DNA of 64,000 nt. Origin: Magnolia sinica (taxonomy: Eukaryota; Streptophyta; Magnoliopsida; Magnoliales; Magnoliaceae). The notes below the pieces were generated by a model. The model saw only the letters and a program-made list of their open reading frames with translations. It ran no database searches and was not told the origin of the DNA. Both the position numbers and the translations under genes were made by a program. Location: positions 80,059,959-80,123,958 of the forward strand of contig NC_080579.1 of assembly GCF_029962835.1 (NCBI RefSeq). The letters run 5' to 3'. This document shows positions 33,871-45,310 of the stretch, one piece after another; within the stretch, counting starts at the first letter, position 1, and every line of letters starts with the position of its first letter.

Positions 33871-35528
33871 CATGTCCTATAAAATGGAGGTAGTGTAGGG
33901 GATAAGCATTCCACATTCTTACAAGTTTTTTTAAAAAAAATATATCATAAGAGTAGCTCGAATATGAATAAAGTTATTTTTCCTTGCGAGTGTGTTCATT
34001 TCTTTACAATTCAATTATCGGGATCTCATTGACTTGATAGTCAAATTGCACCACTAAATTAGTTTGATTTTTCTAAATTCTCATGATTCAAAATTAGGAT
34101 TGTCAAAATGGATACTCAAAACTAAGTACTTGGTGGACACACTTTTTAATGGGCGTTGATTCGATTGATCAAGTTCAAGTCTCTCCTTTTAAACTTGGTT
34201 AAAAATCGAGTTAGCTCAGTTTGGGTCTAGTCCACATGATGGGCCCAATTGAAGTCAACAAAGCCTTGTTACTTTTTATTATGGGTTCATATATATTTAA
34301 TACATATTAATTATTGTAACAAAAGAAATGAGGCTTCTTAAGCCACACATATAACAAAGAGACTTACAAACTACAAACTTAATAACGTGGCACATGGGTA
34401 TGTGATCTAATCCCCAACCATTTAAATGCTCTTCAAGAACAACACCCAAACCCAAAAGGACCTTAAGTTGCAAGACCTAAACCTAGCTTGACAAACTATG
34501 GGTGCTGTGAGACCCCATTGACACCCCCAACAAAAATGCGATATATAGCTCTTGCCATGCAAGCAATCTGCAAGATATCAATTCTCACAAAAACCAAACC
34601 CCTAAACATGAACACACCTCCATGACAACAATACTCCAATAAGCTCTCTCTACCTCTCCATGCAATCAACGCCCTCTCCCTCTCTACGGGTCATAGCATG
34701 CCTTTGTCTTCCCCATCTCCTCTCTCTCTGTAGTTATGGCAACGAACATTTTTTTCTTTTTTAAACTTTTATTTGAAGTGGGCCCAATTCGGTGAGGTTG
34801 TGATGGTGGGGGCCACACCTTGTATTTTGGGTATATCCATGCCGCCTAGCTCATTTTAGCACTTTGCCCAAACATGAAGCAAATCCAAATCTCAGGTGAG
34901 CCACACCACAAGAAATAATGGTGATCGAATGTCCACCATTCAAAACTTCCCAAGGCCCACCATAAGCAATCAACTATAGTCCCTCCAAATGGATGTTTGG
35001 AATTCTTGATTGGACCTATTATTTCCATAAACAATCTTTATGGTCCATTTTCTCACAATTTTTTTGGCTATTGACTAGATGGTTACAATTATTTGATTTG
35101 TGTGATCTTTGCCTAATGATTCATTAATTATGGGTTGAACTTGATGGAGAGGTTCAAATCAATTGATTGGATTGTCCATGTGTCCCTGTGCAACCTTTTG
35201 TTCTTCAAGCAATTGATTTGTCTCGTTTTACACGCCTTTTAGATGGCCCTATCTAATTGGGGCCCGCCAGGTCAATAGTCTAGATTAGGGAGCCACAAAT
35301 TCTAGTTGAGCATCTAATTATGTAATCTAACACTATTGTAGGTATTTTAAATTCATGAGCCCATTTTATGACCCACTTGATGATTGGTTTAGCCTAATAA
35401 TTAACTTAAATATTCATCTAGATTGACTTAATAAAATGTTACATTTGGTGTCAAGATTTCTCATGTGATTATAAGATTTTGAAACAATTTCTTGATCAGC
35501 TTGGCGTGAAGATACAGCTTCTTATCTA
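33871..35528. other. Intergenic with one foldback cassette
   Basis: 34790-35050 holds the dispersed cassette in diverged form (GGTGGGGGCCACACC, CCAAATCTCAGGTGAGCCAC, GTCCACCATTCAAAACTTCC, CCTCCAAATGGATG). The remainder is unrecognised, AT-rich and non-coding. Confidence 0.5.
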
Positions 35529-37149
35529 TAAGGGCCTGTTTGGATGCCTGTAAGTTCTTTTAAGCTGTAAGTGACTTACCTGTAAGTCACTTACAGGTAG
35601 GTAAGTTAGTTTTTTCTGTTTGGGTATCCAGTAAGTTACTTATAGGTAAAAAATTATATATTCGCATCGGGCAAAACTTAGATTAGGGAATTATTTCAAA
35701 ATGTTATGATCATATAAAAATGCATAGGATCAAATATGTAATTTTATTAAGCCCATCAAGATGAATATTTAAGCTAATTTTTAGGCCAAACTAATTATCA
35801 AGTGGGCCATAAAAGTGGGCCCATGAATTCAAAATATCTATAATATGGAGCAATAACTGAATTTAAGCATTGATAAGAAACTTAAAAACATTAATAAGTT
35901 AAGAAACATTAATCCATCTTGAAATTCGAATTCATTTCACAAATAAATCTAAAAATTAAAGAATTATTAAGTCAAGAAATACATACCATTAAGCATAAAT
36001 GGTCCATATATAACAAAATCAGAATTATCATTACCGTCCAAATTTTAGAATCCAAATGCATGAAAATAATTAAATAAAAATTAAAAAATAAATGCATTAA
36101 AAGAATCCAAGGGATCATATTAGGTTAAGATCTATGTAGCCCACCTCAATATATTAATAAATAAATGCATAAAACGAATCCATATATGGCCCACCTTAAT
36201 ATATTAATAAATAAATGTATAAAAAGAATCCATCTTAGGTGGACCTCACCATTAAAAATAGGCAAACAGCCCATGGGTTCGTTAAATTAGTCACAACTGT
36301 TTGTGGTGGGGTCCACATGAGATTTGGATCAGCTTAATTTTTGGGACCACGTCCTAAAATGAGTATACACTCGTTCCATAGTGTTTTTTACTTGAAAAAA
36401 ACATATGAATTTTTTAAGGTAAATTGGCAGTTTGTTCTTAAATGACAGCAGCAACACAATACATAAGTAGCATACGATGTAGGTGCACCCACCCTCTAGT
36501 GATCCAGACTATATTTCTGGTGCGACCAACTAATGAATGGATCATGAATAAAGGTAACCTCCATCAAACAAACCAGCCATCTGATGAGTGTACATTGTAC
36601 CATTGTATATATACCACTGGACATTTCTTACTTTAAACCATCCACAGAGTTTACTATTAAAATTAAGTGTTAAAATGGATGGACGGGGTGGATCAAATAC
36701 ATAAATCACGGTGGATCAATTCCTTCTGTCAAAAATGCCCAGCTGCGCAAGTTGGCACAAGTTCTTGTGAGAACTTTTTGAGAACTCATAATATGTGATG
36801 TTAGTCCAAAATCTGAATGGTCCACATGATGAAGCACCCCATGAAACCCCCCAGGCCCAACTTTTACATTGATCCAAAACTTTCCTGGGCCATGGCAAAA
36901 GAAAACAAGTTTCTCTCTTGATTTTCATCTCACTTTTCTATGGCCCACCAGAGTTGTAGATCAGGGTGAAAATTAGTCCCTGGAGGTTCAATGGGATGTG
37001 ACCGCTCGTATTAGAGGCCCATGACACGTGTGGAAAGGTGCGCACGTGCACAGGTGAGCATGCCTATGTACGAGTAACATCTAATCCACTTCTGTTTTCA
37101 AAGCAAATAAAAGGTAGCATTGCGATCAAACCCTACCGTTTGGGAGGAG

Positions 37150-37282
37150 TAGAGAGGGAGGGTGGTCGTTGCAGACACAGAGAGATTGCAGAGAGGGAGG
37201 GCGGTCGTTGCAGACAGAGAGAGATTGTAGAGACGGAGGGCGATCGTTGCAGACAGAGAGAGATTGCAGAGAGGGAGAGTGC
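37150..37282. repeat. 39-bp tandem repeat, three units and a part
   Basis: The unit TCGTTGCAGACAGAGAGAGA plus TTGCAGAGAGGGAGGGCGG starts at 37166, 37205 and 37244. As 39 is a multiple of three, several frames on both strands stay open (for example 37038-37316 and 37126-37389). These are by-products of the repeat. Confidence 0.9.
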
Positions 37283-37338
37283 GTTTCTCCATCTTCCCTT
37301 CTTTTTAAAAATCTGACCGTTGAGCCTGTAAGTGGCTT

Positions 37339-37703
37339 AGGGCCTGTTTGGCCGGGCAGATCCCATGGTATTAGGAGGGATGGGATCAATTTTAAGGTAA
37401 TGATGGTGGTGTCAGTGGATTGTCTTAAGATCCATGGGATTGCTTATATCCCGGGACAAGTTCACTGGGTCTGTTTGGCACGCCGTGCATATCCCGGGAT
37501 TTTACCTTCCAATCCATCCAACCAAGGGATAGGATCAATTTTAAGGTAATGATGGTGATGTCAGTGGATTGTCTTAAGATCCATGGGATTGCTCATATCC
37601 CGGGACAAGTTCACTGGATCTGTTTGGCTCGTCATGCCTATCCCAGGATATTGCCGATCCCATCCCTCCTAATACCGTGGGATCTGCCTGGCCAAACAGG
37701 CCC
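37339..37703. mobile_element. Nested Tourist-like MITE, 365 bp
   Basis: Ends are GGGCCTGTTTGGCCGGGCAG and the inverse CTGCCTGGCCAAACAGGCCC, flanked by TTA (37336-37338 and 37704-37706). Inside, a stretch beginning GGGATCAATTTTAAGGTAAT is duplicated in tandem. It inserted into the larger element. Diverged relatives are at 39099-39237 and 42745-43010. Confidence 0.8.
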
Positions 37704-37982
37704 TTACAGGGAAGTGACTTCTCACCCCCATCGCCCTGCAGTTTTTAGGTAGATTTGCCTGTAAGTTACTTACAGGTGAATTTTCTCCCCCAAACACCAC
37801 CTGTAAGTGACTTCCCTGTAAGTCACTTCCCACTTATCCAAATTACAGGCATCCAAACAGGCCCTAACTAACTTATAAGTTACACAAACACAGAAGTAAA
37901 TGACTTACAACTTACATCCAAACAGGATAGTAAGTGACTTTCACACTTTAAGTCACAACTTAAAAAACTTACAGGCATTTGG

Positions 37983-38249
37983 ATGCTAATAAACCAAGCT
38001 CTCAGTCTAAGGCCATGGTTCTTCCACATTAGAACATCCAGGAGGCTCTTGTCACCGACATCTGACCCCACTTCCATGCTTGCCAGAGCCTTCTTCTCTT
38101 CCTTAAAGAGGAGACCAGCTTCTGTAGAAAGGAGGAGCAATCTCAAATCTCTAAGGAGGAGGATCACAAGGCAAACACCAAGAATAAGAAGCTTGGACCA
38201 AATGGCAAATAACAAGAATCACCCTTCAGATTCTTTTCAGTGTGGTTAA
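37983..38249 (-). other. Possible gene fragment in the duplicated segment
   Basis: Minus-strand frame 37880-38215 gives a product with the stretch EAGLLFKEEKKALASMEVGS followed by DVGDKSLLDVLMWKNHGL. This looks more protein-like than the surrounding frames, but I do not recognise a family. The plus strand is also open here (37983-38249). The same sequence is at 40581-40847. It may be a captured exon or chance. Confidence 0.3.
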
Positions 38250-38639
38250 AGCAAAATAGTCATCATCGAGCCAGTCCTAGTGCAAATAATAATAATAATA
38301 ATAAAGCATCATAAAGGGAACAATGACCGGTTTTGGTAGCTCGCGGACTACCGCGATAAGCACTAGGGCAGAAGCAGAACCCTTCCTTTCCCCCCAAAAA
38401 CGGATATGTTACATGATAAAATCGAGCAGGAAAATAATGAAAAATACATTGAAACCAAAAGATCCAAAAAAATGAAAAAGAATACGTGGAGAAAGAAAAA
38501 AAACAAAGAACGCAGAAGATGAGAGAGACAGAGGGGGAATGTAGAACCTACGAGAAAAGCGAGAATCCATGGAGAGAAGGGAAACCGCATGTCCAAGGTT
38601 CTCTTTTTCGATCTTGCATCTCTTCGTTTTTATGGCCTG

Positions 38640-39000
38640 CTTGAGATGATTTTAGGGTTTCCCTCTATCAAGCAGACAAAGGAACTGACAGAAGAAGAGT
38701 GCTGAGAGAAACAGATCTGACAAAAGAAAATAGAAAGAGCAAAAAATATATTGACAGAGATCAAAGAGATGAAATACAACAGAGAGAAATCGAAGAAACA
38801 AAACGGAGGAGAGAAGGAAATGAGAGTTGGAGTGGATCGGAAGGGGGTATTTGTACCTGTGGGAAGCTAGGGTTTCCGCTTTGTACTCTGGCGAGGGTAC
38901 AGTTGTAAAGTCACCTGATACAACAATCATACAAAACACCCGTGCGGTAGGTGAATGAAGCTCGCACGCTTGCATTGACACGTGTATGATATCATGACCA
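38640..39000 (-). promoter_or_regulatory. Promoter/5'-leader-like module
   Basis: Read on the minus strand: ATACACGTGTCA (G-box) near 38975, then GCGGAAACCCTAGC (telo-box) near 38870, a weak TATA-like ACAAATACCCCC near 38850, a CT-rich leader with TTCTTCGATTTCTCTCTGTTG, a second GGGAAACCCTAAAATC near 38655, then an ATG near 38624 opening 23 codons (MQDRKREPWTCGF...). This looks like the 5' region of a plant gene without its body. It is duplicated at 41250-41930. Confidence 0.35.
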
Positions 39001-39237
39001 CTGATCCGATAGGACCACCGTGAATAAGCATGCCGACTTGATCATTGGGAGAGCCAGAGAGATGAAAGTGAGAAAGGACAAAGGTCGACCAAACTAAGGG
39101 CCTGTTTCGCCTGGCGGATTAAGAGGGATGAGGAGGGATGGCGATGTGCCAAACGAGCCAAACAGCGGATGAACTTGCATCGGGATATAGCAAACATATG
39201 GATCTTAAACCAATCCGCTGACATCACCATCGTTACC

Positions 39238-40523
39238 TGTAGATGGCGTTACCAATTTGGGGCTGACTTGGAGGACCAATCTATTCTCCAAATCAGCCTC
39301 AAATTCATGTTATTTATTGTCATTATCCCACTTATAAATTGGTGGACATTTATTGGATAGTGAATCATAAAAAATAAAATAAAATCAAAGGTCAAATTTT
39401 AAAAATAAAAACTCACAAATTAATAATTAAAATTTTAAATATATCGACAGTAAGCACCATAATTTAATGTCAAATTTTAAGTTAATATATGTCCGTACAA
39501 TTATTTAAGGCTTGAATTAGGAGGGACTCGGATGTAAAGTGAAGCACACTCATTTTTTTGGGCCCCACATGTGATGAATGTGTTATATCCATGCGTCCAT
39601 CATTTTGCAATAATTTTAGGGCAGAGCCAAAATGAGCACATCCAAAGCTGTAGATTGACTAAAAAAACATATGAATTAAATGATTGCAGTTAAAATTTAT
39701 TGACAGCAGCAAAAGTTTTAGATAGTGCACATGTAGTGATCCAGACTATATACGTCGATGTGACCCACTTAATAAGTGATATGAATAAAGGTATGTGGAC
39801 TTTAAGAAAATTGTAATGTGAGCATGTTATAACCATTTTTGCTATGGTGTGGTCCACCTACAGATTTGAATATTACTAATTTTTTGAATCCTAACATAAA
39901 ATGATCTCTTCAAATGGATGGACGATATGGATAGAAAATATACATTCAATGCCCACTTGGTCCGATCACCTTGTGGAATGGAAAATAATATGAGTAGCCA
40001 AATGCTGAATGTATTTAACGTGAAAATCATTATCTTTGTTGCTATTTTTGGTGTGGCAGATGATATCTGGATATAAGTCATTTTTTGGATCAAATAGATG
40101 AATTGTGTAGATGTAATAAATACATCACGTGGAGCCCATATAACTTGATCCCTTTTAACCCATGACACTGGAGGTCGACGTGCCAGGTGCGCTGCTTTGC
40201 GTGACACGTATCCTACATCGATATTAAAAAAAAAAGAGCAGAAACGGGAGAGAAAAGAAAAAAAGAGAAGGAAGAGAAGAGAAAGAGAGGAAAGGGGAGG
40301 AAGAGATTGAGAGAGAGAGAGCGAGAGAGGTGAGAGAGAGGAAGAAGAAGAAGAAGAGGAAAGAGCGTTACGCCGGCATAGAAGAACTGAAACAAGAAGA
40401 TAGGAATTTTAAGAAGAGAGAAGTGATTGAGAAGAAGAAGAAGAATATTGAGTAAAAAAAAGGTGAGTTTTTTTTTGTTGTTTTTGTTTTTTTTTAGGGC
40501 CCGTCACAGTACCGTTATACCCT
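39238..40523. other. Intergenic between the duplicated copies
   Basis: 39545-39965 is a foldback cassette (GGGCCCCACATGTGATGAAT ... AAATGGATGGACGATATGG). 40228-40450 is a long purine-rich GA/GAA tract, followed by AAAAAAAGGTGAGTTTTTTT, which has a splice-donor shape. No open frame with a family signature is seen. Confidence 0.5.
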
Positions 40524-42144
40524 GATAGTAAGTGACTTTCACACTTTAAGTCACAACTTAAAAAACTTACAGGCATTTGGATGCTAATAAACCAAGCTCT
40601 CAGTCTAAGGCCATGGTTCTTCCACATTAGAACATCCAGGAGGCTCTTGTCACCGACATCTGACCCCACTTCCATGCTTGCCAGAGCCTTCTTCTCTTCC
40701 TTAAAGAGGAGACCAGCTTCTGTAGAAAGGAGGAGCAATCTCAAATCTCTAAGGAGGAGGATCACAAGGCAAACACCAAGAATAAGAAGCTTGGACCAAA
40801 TGGCAAATAACAAGAATCACCCTTCAGATTCTTTTCAGTGTGGTTAAAGCAAAATAGTCATCATCGAGCCAGTCCTAGTGCAAATAATAATAATAATAAT
40901 AAAGCATCATAAAGGGAACAATGACCGGTTTTGGTAGCTCGCGGACTACCGCGATAAGCACTAGGGCAGAAGCAGAACCCTTCCTTTCCCCCCAAAAACG
41001 GATATGTTACATGATAAAATCGAGCAGGAAAATAATGAAAAATACATTGAAACCAAAAGATCCAAAAAAATGAAAAAGAATACGTGGAGAAAGAAAAAAA
41101 ACAAAGAACGCAGAAGATGAGAGAGACAGAGGGGGAATGTAGAACCTACGAGAAAAGCGAGAATCCATGGAGAGAAGGGAAACCGCATGTCCAAGGTTCT
41201 CTTTTTCGATCTTGCATCTCTTCGTTTTTATGGCCTGCTTGAGATGATTTTAGGGTTTCCCTCTATCAAGCAGACAAAGGAACTGACAGAAGTAGAGTGC
41301 TGAGAGAAACAGATCTGACAAAAGAAAATAGAAAGAGCAAAAAATATATTGACAGAGATCAAAGAGATGAAATACAACAGAGAGAAATCGAGAGAGACAG
41401 AGGGGGAATGTAGAACCTACGAGAAAAGCGAGAATCCATGGAGAGAAGGGAAACCGCATGTCCAAGGTTCTCTTTTTCGATCTTGCATCTCTGCTTTGTA
41501 CTCTGGCGAGGGTACAGTTGTAAAGTCACCTGATACAACAATCATACAAAACACCCGTGCGGTAGGTGAATGAAGCTCGCACGCTTGCATTGACACGTGT
41601 ATGATATCATGACCACTGATCCGATAGGACCACCGTGAATAAGCATGCCAAAATATATTGACAGAGATCAAAGAGATGAAATACAACAGAGAGAAATCGA
41701 AGAAACAAAACGGAGGAGAGAAGGAAATGAGAGTTGGAGTGGATCGGAAGGGGGTATTTGTACCTGTGGGAAGCTAGGGTTTCCGCTTTGTACTCTGGCG
41801 AGGGTACAGTTGTAAAGTCACCTGATACAACAATCATACAAAACACCCGTGCGGTAGGTGAATGAAGCTCGCACGCTTGCATTGACACGTGTATGATATC
41901 ATGACCACTGATCCGATAGGACCACCGTGAATAAGCATGCCGACTTGATCATTGGGAGAGCCAGAGAGATGAAAGTGAGAAAGGACAAAGGTCGACCAAA
42001 CTAAGGGCCTGTTTCGCCTGGCGGATTAAGAGGGATGAGGAGGGATGGCGATGTGCCAAACGAGCCAAACAGCGGATGAACTTGCATCGGGATATAGCAA
42101 ACATATGGATCTTAAACCAATCCGCTGACATCACCATCGTTACC
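40524..42144. repeat. Segmental duplication, rearranged copy
   Basis: By order it is made of blocks from the intact copy: 40524-41389 equals 37926-38791; 41389-41492 equals 38521-38624; 41493-41650 equals 38877-39034; 41650-42144 equals 38743-39237. It is therefore about 309 bases longer and has internal direct repeats. Only isolated substitutions are visible (for example GAAGTAGAG for GAAGAAGAG near 41290), so the event is recent or an assembly effect. Confidence 0.9.
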
Positions 42145-42147
42145 TTA

Positions 42148-42740
42148 GGGCGTCTTTGGACGGTGGGATTAGAAGGGTTTAGGTGGGATGAGATTCAAAA
42201 AACATAATTATTACCCATGGCAGGGATTGTCCCTGTTGCCACCGGACAAGATTAATGTCATACTTTGTTGGTAATACGGTGGTACATTGAATGGATATAC
42301 CCACCATCATTTGAAATTACTAAGAATAACACACATGAGTTATATCTTCATTTGTTTTGTAACCTCATTTTATGGCATGGGCCTAAAAATGAAGTAGATC
42401 CAAAAATTATGCGGCCCCAAAGAAGTTTTCAATGGTAAGTATTCAATCCCTGTTGCTTTCTATGGTGGGGTCCACTTGAGCTTTAGATTTATTTGATTTT
42501 TTGGCCCATGCTCTAAACTAATCTCGAAATATGGGTGGACGGTGTAGATATAGCTTGCACATCATGGTGGGACCTACACAACTTGCTAACACTGAGTTAA
42601 ACTGGCACGGGATCAATGCAATTTCATCTAATCTAATTCCAAGCTTTTCCATTCTTCCCAGACATGGAGTAGAATTGGCACAAAACTAGATGAATCCCAT
42701 CCCACCTAATCCCTTCTAATCCCACTGCCCAAACATGACC
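42148..42740. mobile_element. Harbinger-like MITE, about 590 bp
   Basis: Left end GGGCGTCTTTGGACGGTGGG, then ATTAGAAGGG. The right end inverted is GGTCATGTTTGGGCAGTGGG, then ATTAGAAGGG. Flanks are TTA on the left and TAA on the right, an imperfect TWA pair. The interior (42350-42600) is the dispersed foldback cassette. It inserted directly at the end of the rearranged duplication. Confidence 0.65.
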
Positions 42741-44169
42741 TAAAATTGATCACATCCCTCCTAATCTTGTTCAATCACACTTGGCTCTCGTGTTTGGTTA
42801 AATGGATTGGAAGAGATTGGAAGGTAAAATCTCAAGATATGTCGAACATGCCAATCAAACTCGGTGAACTTATCCCGGGATATAGCAATCCCATGGATCT
42901 TAAATTAATCCATTGGTACTACCATCATTACCTTAAAATCTATCCCATCCCACCTAATCCCATGGGATCCAATCCACCGGCACCACCATCATATCGGAGA
43001 TGCCATTGAAAAAACGCCAAGTGCCCTTTCAGGGCTTGATGGGAGTTTTAGCACGAGGGCAAGCGTTGAGCTTGTATTTATTTCAGGATCTTGAGTTGTG
43101 TTTGGCACTTGTACGAAACTTACTATAATAGAAATTTTATGTCTAATTCGTTGTGATCAAAATGCATTGAAAATTTATAAATTTATAGTATATGTTTGTG
43201 AATTTGATTTTTATTTTCATTAAGTTTATTATAACGTTTCAAACTTGTGTGTGTGTGTGTGTGTAGCATTTGATACAATGATTGTGATAAGATCGTTAAT
43301 AAAATATATTTTAGAATAAAAATGTGAATTTTTTAAGTCCTGGTTGGGTCAAAAAAGTGAGCTTGCTAATTTTGAAATGATAAATTAATATTTAAAAAAA
43401 TCGACTAGAAAATTATAAAATTCTCAATATCCAAATGAATATTTTTAAAAAAAGAAGATAAACTATTTAGAATAGACATCTCAATAATTTAAAATTAACA
43501 AAAATGTGCAAAAGTAAATGAAACAATACATGTTTCATCCAAAATGGGCCCCACACATATACAAGCATGCTTCCGTATATCATGTTGGACATCCGAGCCA
43601 TGTAAAATGGTGGACCGAGCACAGCCATAAAAAAAACACGCAGTTAAATTTAATATATAGCTTATCATCTGACTCAACAGACATGTGCAACCCACCTAAG
43701 GAGTAGATCAGCATAATTTGTAAGGCAACCATAGTATTTCTTCGACTAGAATCTCCTAATCAGCTTGTTGGAATTTCAGCCATGACCTAAAATATGATGG
43801 GCCCACAGTTCTTTCATGTATATCAGTAAAATTGAGTGTAATACTACCTTTTACTGCAATATGTAACAAAATATTACTTCCTTTTTTTAGCCATTGATTT
43901 TGCAATCATGTTTCCATGATTTAAATTGTTTATATAATGATTTCACCCCGTACTTTTGTAACTTGTTTTAAACTTTTTTTTTCTCAGAATATTGACTGTC
44001 CTATAGTCATTGTTTTGTGAACAAATGGTAAAGATTTTATAGTTCATTTCTTTCTCCACCTTTTAACTCATAGACTTTTTGAGTTTTGGATTCACCTCAT
44101 TTTAGGTATTATGTTCTAAAAATGAGTTGCTAAAAGGGATGTATGGCCTGAATTTCTCATGGACATCAG
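42741..44169. other. Intergenic with a MITE relative and (GT)n
   Basis: 42745-43010 is related, in inverted orientation, to the nested MITE at 37339-37703 (ATCCCGGGATATAGCAATCC, CCATCATTACCTTAAAAT). 43241-43264 is a (GT)n microsatellite. The rest is AT-rich with nothing recognised. Confidence 0.5.
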
Positions 44170-44570
44170 TAGGGTTGTACATCAAGCCGAGTCAAGTCGA
44201 GCTGGGCTAAGCTCGGCTTGACTCGTCCGTGCCATACTCGAGTTCGAGCTCGAGCTCAATATTAAAGCTTGGCATGTTTGCCAAAGTTTTCGAGTCGAGC
44301 TAGTGGTTCGAGTCGTGTCGAGCTTACCTCGAGTCAAATCGTGCTTGTTCATATGTCAACCCAACGCCCAACCTAACCCAACCCAGACCCCACCCAAAAC
44401 CTTAAGAGAAGTCGCTGAGTGGGTTGGTTTATTCGAATCGGGTTGGGAGGGAGAGCCGGAGAGGAGATCGAGGAGAATGAGAGAAAGAGATAGAGAGAGA
44501 GGGGCTGAGAGCTCCTCGAGCGGATGAAGATGGCGACCGTTGGGCTGCTGGGTGCGGGCTGGGTAGGGTA

Positions 44571-44629
<59 letters not shown>

Positions 44630-44808
44630 TATATATATATATATATATATATATAAGTTGAGTTGAAATGCACCATGCTTGAACTCAACTCGAGCTTTAA
44701 AAATAAGCTTGACTCACCCCGAGTCGGCCTTTCAAGCTGAGTCAATCCGAGCTGACTCGAGCCGGGTCGAGTGAGCTTTTCGAGCTAGCTCGACTCACGT
44801 ACAACCCT
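44170..44808. mobile_element. hAT-like MITE with CGAGC-rich arms
   Basis: Ends are TAGGGTTGTACATCAAGCCG and the inverse, ...CACGTACAACCCTA, with arms full of GAGTCGAGCT motifs. The flanks share ACATCA next to the ends (GACATCAG left, AACATCAA right), an imperfect 8-bp duplication as in hAT elements. The interior has a (TA)n run at 44572-44655. The open frames 44303-44527 and 44356-44745 are low-complexity. Confidence 0.65.
44572..44655. repeat. (TA)n microsatellite
   Basis: About 40 uninterrupted TA dinucleotides with a single GATA-type interruption. Confidence 0.97.
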
Positions 44809-44949
44809 AAACATCAACGATAGAGACAACCCCACCTAACATCTCAGCGAAGGAATTTCCTATAAAAAAAATATATAATAATAATAAACTTTGCAAGCAA
44901 TCTGCCACTAACATGGTTTGCTTATAAATATAGCCCATCCATTTCACTA

Positions 44950-45310
44950 GCAGACATTGTCATGTGAGCCCCACCATGATGTATATGTATATCCACATGG
45001 TCCATCTATTTTGCTAGCTTATTTTAGGTCATGAGCCCAAAAATGAGGTAGATCCAAATCTTATGTGGACCACTTCATTGGAAGCAGTGGTAATCAAATG
45101 GTAAAATAAATAATATGGTGGGGCTTATGAAGGTTCTAATGATAGGCGTTTAACCACCACTATTTTCCTATCGTGTGGTCCACCTAAGATTTGGATCTAC
45201 CTAATTTAAGGCCTCATGTCCTAAAATAAATTGGCAAAATATATAAACGGTGTGGACATAACACATACAACATGATGGGGCCCACGAAATGTAGTCATAT
45301 AAAATCTACC
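44950..45310. mobile_element. Foldback cassette element
   Basis: The left half GAGCCCCACCATGATGTATA..TATCCACATGGTCCATC..ATTTTAGG is mirrored by the right half read inversely, GGGCCCCATCATGTTGTATG..TGTCCACACCG..ATTTTAGG. Near-complete copy of the dispersed foldback type. Confidence 0.65.

Larger units (their letters stand above)
35532..37864. mobile_element. Harbinger-like non-autonomous element, 2.3 kb
   Basis: Terminal repeats are GGGCCTGTTTGGATGCCTGT on the left and the same sequence inverted on the right (ACAGGCATCCAAACAGGCCC). It is flanked by TAA on both sides (35529-35531 and 37865-37867). Sub-terminal GTAAGTGACTTAC(C)TGTAAG motifs occur at both ends. The TWA duplication and GGGCCTGTTTGG ends fit the PIF/Harbinger (Tourist) superfamily. 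No transposase is visible. It contains a 39-bp tandem repeat and a nested 365-bp MITE. Confidence 0.75.
37926..39237. repeat. Segmental duplication, intact copy
   Basis: It begins GATAGTAAGTGACTTTCACA and ends CATCACCATCGTTACC. It recurs at 40524-42144 with almost no base changes (offset 2598). It contains an (AAT)n run at 38288-38304, a GA/CT-rich zone, a promoter-like module on the minus strand (38850-39000) and, at the right end, a Tourist-like MITE end (GGGCCTGTTTCGCC at 39099). Confidence 0.92.

Noticed and set aside
37038-37389. Overlapping frames with RQREIAEREGGRC repeats
   Set aside because: The 39-bp tandem repeat is divisible by three, which keeps several frames open; not evidence for a protein.
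37880-38215. Calling a named gene from the MLFAIWSKLL frame
   Set aside because: No family was recognised and there is no intact gene structure around it, so it is listed only as a possible fragment.
40213-40395. 60-codon Leu/Phe/Ser-rich minus frame, membrane-like
   Set aside because: Antisense of a purine-rich GA/GAA tract; the hydrophobic look comes from CTT/TTC codons only.
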